Positions 4,678 to 9,173 of a stretch of 9,173 nt of DNA are shown here, in pieces; position 1 is the first letter of the stretch; every line of letters starts with the position of its first letter. The DNA comes from an uncultured Rhodanobacteraceae bacterium (lineage in GTDB: Bacteria > Pseudomonadota > Gammaproteobacteria > Xanthomonadales > Rhodanobacteraceae). A model generated the notes under the pieces. That model did not search any database, was not told the DNA's origin, and saw only the letters and a program-made list of their open reading frames with translations. The stretch spans positions 1 to 9,173 of the forward strand of contig CALFNI010000242.1 of the NCBI GenBank assembly GCA_937902695.1, given 5' to 3'. A program made the position numbers and the translations under genes.

Positions 4678-6414
4678 ATGAACCGGCATCATTCACTCAC
4701 GCTCGGCGTCGCGATCGCGGCGGCGCTCGCAGCGACCGCCGCGTCGGCGGCGACGCTCACCGTCAACTCGACCGGCGACGCCGCCGCCGACGACGGCGAG
4801 TGCACGCTCCGCGAAGCGATCACCGCGGCATCGACGAACGTGCCTTCGGGCGCAACGACCGGCGAGTGCGCAGGCGGCGACCTGCTGCCGATCGTCGACA
4901 CGATCGAGTTCGCGATCCCCGGCACGGGCGTGCAGACGATCCAGCCGACGAGCCTGATGCCGCCGATCGCCGAAGCCGTCGTCATCGACGGCTACACGCA
5001 GCCCGGCGCGAGTCCGAACACGCTCGCGGTCGGCGACGATGCCGTGCTGCTGATCGAGATCGACGGGAGCCTCATGGGCAACGGCGATCTGCTGCGCGTC
5101 ACCGGCCCGGGCTCGACGATCCGCGGGCTCGTCGTCAACCGCGTGACCGGCGTCAACATCACGGTCGGCCCGCAAAGCCCGGCCGACGACAACGTCATCG
5201 AAGGCAATTTCCTCAATACGGACGCCACCGGCACCACGCAGCTCGGCGGGCTTTTCCCCGTCGTGCGGCTCGCCGGCGCGAACAACGTCCTCGGCGGCAC
5301 CGATCCCGCCGCGCGCAACGTGATCGGCGGCGGCTCGGGCTCGGGCTCGCACACGGTGCAGATCGGCGGCAACGGAAATCTCGTGCAGGGCAACTACATC
5401 GGCGTCGACGCATCCGGCACGGCGGCGCTGGAACCCGACACCGGCAGCGACGGCATCGGCCTCGGCCCGCTCGGTGCTGCGTCGAACACCGTGATCGGCG
5501 GCGACGTGCCCGGCGCGGGCAACGTGATCAACGCGACGGGCTCGGCGTTCGTGCTCGGCGGCAGCAATGTCACGGACACAGTCATCCAGGGCAATCTCAT
5601 CGGCACGGACGCGACATCGACCGCGCGGCTCGGCGGCGCGCTCGGGCTATCGACCAACAACGGGCCCGTGCACATCCAGATCGGCGGCGTCACGCCGCTC
5701 GCCGGCAACGTGTTCTCGGGCCTCTCGAACGCGATCTACCTCGTCGACGGCCCGACCGGCGTCGTCATCCAGGGCAACCGCTTCGGCACCGACGCGAGCG
5801 GCACCCGGCCGGTCCCGAATGCCGGCAGCGCGATCCTGCTGCAGATGTCCGGCGTCAACGGCAGCATCATCGGCGGGACGGAACCCGGCGCCGCGAACAC
5901 GATCGCGTACAACTGCGGCCAGGGCGTCCAGTTCGCGTTCGGGCCGAACCACTGGCCGATCCTCGGGAATTCGATTCATTCCAACAACGGGCTCGGCATC
6001 ACGTTCCTCGGCGGCACGCCGGCGGAGAACGACGACGGCGACGCCGACACCGGTGCGAACGATCTGCAGAATCATCCCGTCATCACGAGCGCGGTGGCGT
6101 CGGCGGGATCGGTCACTGTGTCTGGCACGCTGAACTCGACGCCGTCGACGGCCTTCCGGCTCGAGTTCTTCGCAAGTGAGATCTGCGATCCCTCGGGCCA
6201 CGGCGAGGGCCAGCAGTTCATCGGCACGGCCGACGTGACGACCGATTCGAGCGGCAACACCGCCTTCGGCCCGCTCACGTTCGCCGCGCCCGACGACGCC
6301 GAGATCACCGCGACGGCCACCGATCCCGCCGGCAACACGTCGGAGTTCTCCGAATGCGCGGGACCGCACGATCACCTGTTCGCGGACGGCTTCGACGCGC
6401 CCGGCTGCGGCTAG
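4678..6414 (+). CDS. Secreted CSLREA-type right-handed beta-helix protein
   Basis: Predicted exported protein of 578 residues. Residues 1-24 are a Sec signal peptide (basic MNRHH, Ala-rich core, likely cleavage after ASA). The CSLREA-type signature appears as ECTLREAITAA (41-51), a known N-terminal marker of bacterial surface beta-helix proteins. Residues about 98-445 form a parallel beta-helix, with four periods of 62-68 residues, each pairing an IGGxxPxAxNxI element with a VIQGNxIGTDATGT element. Residues about 464-560 resemble the Ig-like module usual in these proteins (NDLQNHPVITSA, VSGTLNSTPSTAFRLEFFAS, ATATDPAGNTSEFSEC). The end, HDHLFADGFDAPGCG, is a short tail without a membrane helix. 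I see no catalytic motif, so an adhesin or structural role is as likely as a polysaccharide lyase. The start follows GGGGAGG. It is divergent from the kinase-regulator gene. Confidence 0.88.
   Translation: MNRHHSLTLGVAIAAALAATAASAATLTVNSTGDAAADDGECTLREAITAASTNVPSGATTGECAGGDLLPIVDTIEFAIPGTGVQTIQPTSLMPPIAEAVVIDGYTQPGASPNTLAVGDDAVLLIEIDGSLMGNGDLLRVTGPGSTIRGLVVNRVTGVNITVGPQSPADDNVIEGNFLNTDATGTTQLGGLFPVVRLAGANNVLGGTDPAARNVIGGGSGSGSHTVQIGGNGNLVQGNYIGVDASGTAALEPDTGSDGIGLGPLGAASNTVIGGDVPGAGNVINATGSAFVLGGSNVTDTVIQGNLIGTDATSTARLGGALGLSTNNGPVHIQIGGVTPLAGNVFSGLSNAIYLVDGPTGVVIQGNRFGTDASGTRPVPNAGSAILLQMSGVNGSIIGGTEPGAANTIAYNCGQGVQFAFGPNHWPILGNSIHSNNGLGITFLGGTPAENDDGDADTGANDLQNHPVITSAVASAGSVTVSGTLNSTPSTAFRLEFFASEICDPSGHGEGQQFIGTADVTTDSSGNTAFGPLTFAAPDDAEITATATDPAGNTSEFSECAGPHDHLFADGFDAPGCG
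5188..5913 (+). repeat. Beta-helix coding repeats (four degenerate periods)
   Basis: The segment encodes four copies of a 16-residue element of the type VIQGNxIGTDATGT, at 5188-5235, 5374-5421, 5575-5622 and 5758-5805. They alternate with four IGGxxPxAxNxI elements starting near 5284, 5488, 5674 and 5863. The period is about 186-204 bp. Copies are alike at protein level but differ at many bases, so this is an old internal duplication of beta-helix coils, not a fresh DNA repeat. Confidence 0.75.
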
Positions 6415-6459
6415 CCACGCGGCAGCGCCCGCTTTACGCTGGCGGCAAAAGGAGCCGCG

Positions 6460-7284
6460 ATGCCGCCAGCCCACTACGCCCTCATCACCGGCGCTTCCGC
6501 CGGCATCGGCGCCGCGTTCGCGCGCGAGCTCGCCGCGCGCGGGCACGCGCTCGTGCTGACGGCGCGACGGCTCGACCGTCTCGAAGCGCTCGCAGCCGAG
6601 CTTCGCGCGGCGCACGGCGTCGCGGTCGAATGCATCGCCTGCGACCTCGCCGATCCGAACGCGCCCGATCTCCTCCTCGCCGAGACGCAACGCCGCGGCC
6701 TCGCGATCGACATGCTCGTCAACAACGCGGGTTACGGCGTCACCGGCAGCCTCGTCTCGCGCGAGTGGAAGACGCACGCCGAGTTCATCGAGGTCATGAT
6801 CGCGGCGCCGACGGCGCTCTGCCATCGCTTCATTCCGGGCATGCGCGAGCGCGGATTCGGGCGCGTGATCAACGTCGCCTCGTTCGCGGGCCTGATGCCG
6901 GCGCCCGCGGGGCATACGCTTTACGCGGCTTCGAAGTCCTACCTGATCCGCTTCTCGGAGGCGCTCGCGCTCGAAAACCGGCACTACGGCATCAACGTCT
7001 GCGCGCTCTGCCCAGGGTTCACGTATTCGGAGTTCCACGACGTGACCGGCTCGCGCGATTCGGTGTCGAGGATGCCGGACTGGGTCTGGCTCGATGCGGC
7101 CGACGTCGCGTGCGACGGACTCGACGCCGTCGAGCGCGGCATCGTCGTGCGCGTGGTCGGCGTGCGCTACCGGATGATCAGGGCGCTGTTCAAGCTCCTG
7201 CCCGACGCGTTCGCGCTGAAGCTGATCGCGGCGTATTCGGGCAATTTCCGCGTGACGGAGCGCGGCGGCAAGCCGTCAGCGTAG
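6460..7284 (+). CDS. Short-chain dehydrogenase/reductase (SDR), NAD(P)-dependent
   Basis: Cytosolic Rossmann-fold oxidoreductase of 274 residues, a usual classical-SDR length. The cofactor motif TGASAGIG is at 10-17. Two Arg after the second strand (TARRLDRL, 35-42) suggest NADPH preference. CDLAD (61-65) binds the adenine side, NNAG is at 88-91, the catalytic Ser141 is in NVAS, and Tyr155 and Lys159 are in YAASK; LCPGFTYSEF (183-192) matches the PG motif. The fourth catalytic residue, Asn, is usually found in a stretch aligning with EVMIAAPTAL; here that position appears to be Met113. The C-terminal part (RYRMIRALFKLLP) is basic and amphipathic. AAAAGGAG lies 5 nt before the ATG. It is 45 bp downstream of the beta-helix gene on the same strand, so read-through is possible, but a functional link is not evident. 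The substrate cannot be inferred. Confidence 0.93.
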   Translation: MPPAHYALITGASAGIGAAFARELAARGHALVLTARRLDRLEALAAELRAAHGVAVECIACDLADPNAPDLLLAETQRRGLAIDMLVNNAGYGVTGSLVSREWKTHAEFIEVMIAAPTALCHRFIPGMRERGFGRVINVASFAGLMPAPAGHTLYAASKSYLIRFSEALALENRHYGINVCALCPGFTYSEFHDVTGSRDSVSRMPDWVWLDAADVACDGLDAVERGIVVRVVGVRYRMIRALFKLLPDAFALKLIAAYSGNFRVTERGGKPSA

Positions 7285-8910
7285 CGCGACCGGAATGCGG
7301 CCCGATGCGACGTCGCCCGTCACGTCGGCGAACGCGCCGTTGTCGTAGCGAAGGAACACGATGCCTCCAAGCGTCGCCGCGTCGATGTTCGCGGGCGGAT
7401 CGAGATAGGCCGTCGTCATGTCGCCGATGCGCAGCCACGGAATCGGTCGCGCGTCGGCGCTCCGCGGCGTGTAGGGCATTGCGTCGGCCGGATCCGCCTC
7501 GCCGCGCATGAGGTTGAAATAGGTGACGTAATCCGCTTCGACGAAGCAGCGGCCGATGCGGTCGATATTTTTCGTGAGCGCCTTCGCGATCGAATCGATC
7601 GAGACGTAGATGCTCCACTCCGGCGGCGGCGCGACGCCGAGTACGACGATACGGCAGCGCGAATCGGTCGCTGCATGGTCGACCGCAGCCGCGACGGCTT
7701 CGGCGACCGGACGCGACGCGGCGGTCGTCCTCGCGAATGCCGTGGCCGCGTCGTGCGACACCCACGCGAATGCGGCAACGCAGAGCGCGAGTGCACCGAC
7801 GAGACTCGCCCGCAGAATCGAAGCGCGGGGCCCGATGCGGCCGATGCCTGCCGCGAAGAGGGCCGCAAGCCCGCCGAAGCTGAAATAGTAGAGCCTCGAC
7901 TGCATGGCGGCTTCCACGGCCGAATCGCTGGCGTCCAACGGCGCCGCATTCATCGCAGCGATCGGCGCCTGCAGGATCGCCGGCAGCACGAAGAGGCAGA
8001 TGCCGCAGATCAGCACGTCGATGCGGGCCGGCACGAGCGTATTCGCCTCGCGGCTCCGCCCGCGCGTCAGGCGCTCGAACTCGACGACGAAGTAAACGGC
8101 GGCGACGATCGCGAGCACGACGCCGGATCGCGCGCCGAACGTCGCGTAATCGAGCACGTGGGACGACCATGCGAGGAAACCACGCCCGAACGCGCCGACG
8201 ATCGACGCGCCGCCCGCAAGCCCTGTCGTCAGCGTGCCGAGCACGGCGGTGCGCCACGCGAAGAAAAGCGCGACGAGTGCGATGAGCGCGACGAGAGCCC
8301 GCAACTTCGACCGGTCGTGACGCGCGCCACGGAGCCAGACGAGTCCGACCGCGGCAGCGGCCGCAAGCGCCGTCTCCTTCGACAGCAGCGCAGCGAGCAC
8401 GGCCGCGAGCGCGACGAGCAGCGACCCGGTGCGCGGACGCGCGACATGATCGAGCGCCGCACGCACCGCGACGAGTCCGAACAGCATCGCCAGCAAGTCG
8501 AAGCGCGCCGACCACCACAACGCCGTGCCGAGCACCGCCGGATGCAACGCGAACAGCAGCGTCGAGAGCGCCGCCGGCACGCGCTCGATCGCGCCGGCGC
8601 GGATCACGCGATAGAGCGCGAGGGCGACCGCGACGTGCAGCACGAGGTCGCCGCACGCATTCCGGAAATAATCGGTGCCGAACAGCGCGTTCCACAACCA
8701 GAGCGACGCGAACCCGAGCGGCCGGAAAATCGAGCCCGGCACCGGAAAATAATGATCGTGAACGAACGGCGGCCACGGCGAGCCGACCAGGCGCGCGAAT
8801 GCGAGCTGCATGTAGTCGTCGCGCGTCCAGAAGCCGTACAGGCCCGGCCAGTAGACCAGCGCGATCGACGCCGCGATGACGATGGGAGCGAGACCGCGCC
8901 GGAAGGACAT
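7276..8910 (-). CDS. Polytopic membrane protein, putative GT-C-type glycosyltransferase
   Basis: A 544-residue integral membrane protein with about 9-11 hydrophobic segments up to residue 385 and a C-terminal soluble part of about 160 residues, probably periplasmic. After the first span comes TRDDY (29-33), an acidic pair in the first outer loop, where GT-C transferases using lipid-phosphate sugars carry their catalytic Asp. ALHPAVLGTALWWSARFDLL (121-140) and LLSKETAL (175-182) resemble patterns of PMT/TMTC-like members. That makes transfer of a sugar from an undecaprenyl-phosphate donor plausible, but donor and acceptor are unknown and the similarity was judged by eye. The ATG at 8910 has no clear ribosome site; it lies 16 bp after the oxygenase stop, so translation may be coupled. 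The TGA at 7278-7276 lies inside the end of the converging SDR gene, a 9-bp overlap. Confidence 0.75.
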   Translation of the reverse strand: MSFRRGLAPIVIAASIALVYWPGLYGFWTRDDYMQLAFARLVGSPWPPFVHDHYFPVPGSIFRPLGFASLWLWNALFGTDYFRNACGDLVLHVAVALALYRVIRAGAIERVPAALSTLLFALHPAVLGTALWWSARFDLLAMLFGLVAVRAALDHVARPRTGSLLVALAAVLAALLSKETALAAAAAVGLVWLRGARHDRSKLRALVALIALVALFFAWRTAVLGTLTTGLAGGASIVGAFGRGFLAWSSHVLDYATFGARSGVVLAIVAAVYFVVEFERLTRGRSREANTLVPARIDVLICGICLFVLPAILQAPIAAMNAAPLDASDSAVEAAMQSRLYYFSFGGLAALFAAGIGRIGPRASILRASLVGALALCVAAFAWVSHDAATAFARTTAASRPVAEAVAAAVDHAATDSRCRIVVLGVAPPPEWSIYVSIDSIAKALTKNIDRIGRCFVEADYVTYFNLMRGEADPADAMPYTPRSADARPIPWLRIGDMTTAYLDPPANIDAATLGGIVFLRYDNGAFADVTGDVASGRIPVALR

Positions 8911-8926
8911 GACGGTTCGCGCGGCC

Positions 8927-9173
8927 CTAGATCAGCTTGATCTCGCGCAGGCGTTCCTGCAGGTAGTCGTGCGCGGTGATCGGCTCTGCATAGCGGTTCG
9001 GATGCGCCGCGTCGATGCACGACGGCAGCACGTCGATGACGAAATCGGGATTCGGGTGCAGGAAGAACGGCACCGAATAGCGAGGCTTCCTCGCGCGCTC
9101 GCCGGGCGGGTTGACGACGCGGTGCGTCGTCGACGGATAGACGTGGTTCGTCAGCCGCTGCAGCATGTCGCCG
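8927..9173 (-). CDS. Isopenicillin N synthase-like 2-oxoglutarate/Fe(II) oxygenase, C-terminal part
   Basis: Only the last 81 residues are in the window; the gene enters from the right edge. The fragment reads GDMLQRLTNHVYPSTTHRVV and continues to RYSVPFFLHPNPD, then PSCID, PNRY and EPITAHDYLQERLREIKL. This is the C-terminal signature of the isopenicillin N synthase-like family. His17 of the fragment is the third iron ligand (the HxD pair would lie outside the window), and the RYS at 31-33 is the RxS motif that binds the 2-oxoglutarate carboxylate. Such enzymes hydroxylate, desaturate or cyclise small molecules; most bacterial members have no known substrate, and nothing here indicates penicillin synthesis. 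The TAG stop is 16 bp before the membrane-protein gene on the same strand, suggesting one transcript. Confidence 0.9.
   Translation of the reverse strand, partial: GDMLQRLTNHVYPSTTHRVVNPPGERARKPRYSVPFFLHPNPDFVIDVLPSCIDAAHPNRYAEPITAHDYLQERLREIKLI

Noticed and set aside
2752..4692. A 646-codon minus-strand frame overlapping the kinase gene
   Set aside because: It is Arg/Ala-rich with no recognisable domain, in a different frame from the intact winged-helix/kinase reading.
1875..6179. A 1434-codon open frame on the plus strand across the kinase and beta-helix genes
   Set aside because: It is antisense to the kinase gene and then out of frame with the beta-helix gene, and it is extremely rich in Arg and Ala. 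It arises because GC-rich third positions remove stops from other frames. The minus-strand kinase motifs and the plus-strand signal peptide and beta-helix motifs show which frames are real.
5647..7038. A 463-codon minus-strand frame opposite the beta-helix and SDR genes
   Set aside because: Its composition is that of a shadow (Arg, Gly, Asp), with no domain, and it is opposite two well-supported genes.
7190..8776. A 528-codon minus-strand frame shifted against the membrane-protein gene
   Set aside because: It is the same strand in the wrong frame, Arg-rich, and loses all hydrophobic segments.
7675..8940. A 421-codon plus-strand frame opposite the membrane-protein gene
   Set aside because: It is charged low-complexity translation antisense to clear membrane helices and the RDDY and SKETAL motifs.

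Overview
The window is GC-rich DNA, most likely from the chromosome of a gammaproteobacterium close to Xanthomonadales/Rhodanobacteraceae. Evidence for this is the gene order tpiA-secG-tRNA-Leu-nuoA, the secreted CSLREA-type beta-helix protein with a short 'FADGFD' tail, and a winged-helix/kinase/TPR protein. The lineage is inferred from gene content and style, not from a phylogenetic marker. Coding density is very high and no stretch over about 150 bp lacks a gene. No IS element, CRISPR array, integrase or other mobile element was seen.

Left part (1-1708, minus strand): a housekeeping block transcribed right to left. tpiA (triosephosphate isomerase) is followed by secG (SecYEG translocon subunit with a long Ala/Pro/Lys tail), then tRNA-Leu(GAG) only 4 nt after the secG stop, then the start of nuoA, first gene of the NADH dehydrogenase operon, which runs off the left edge.

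Middle (1794-6414): a divergent pair. Leftward is a 910-residue one-polypeptide regulator: OmpR-type winged helix, Ser/Thr kinase, one membrane span, and a long C-terminal TPR array predicted to be periplasmic. Rightward is a 578-residue secreted CSLREA/right-handed beta-helix protein. The 151-bp gap between their starts (4527-4677) holds two perfect tandem 11-bp repeats plus a degenerate third. They lie just upstream of a good -10 box for the regulator gene, the spacing and geometry expected of an OmpR/PhoB-type operator. It also holds an 8-bp perfect inverted repeat on the side of the secreted-protein gene. The most interesting hypothesis here is a self-contained membrane-spanning sensor, kinase and DNA-binding protein that controls itself and a divergently encoded surface protein.

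Right part (6460-9173): a short-chain dehydrogenase/reductase gene lies downstream of the beta-helix gene on the plus strand. Its end overlaps by 9 bp the end of a converging gene for a polytopic GT-C-like membrane glycosyltransferase. That gene lies 16 bp downstream of a truncated gene for an isopenicillin N synthase-like 2-oxoglutarate/Fe(II) oxygenase, which enters from the right edge. The last two are probably co-transcribed; no pathway can be assigned.
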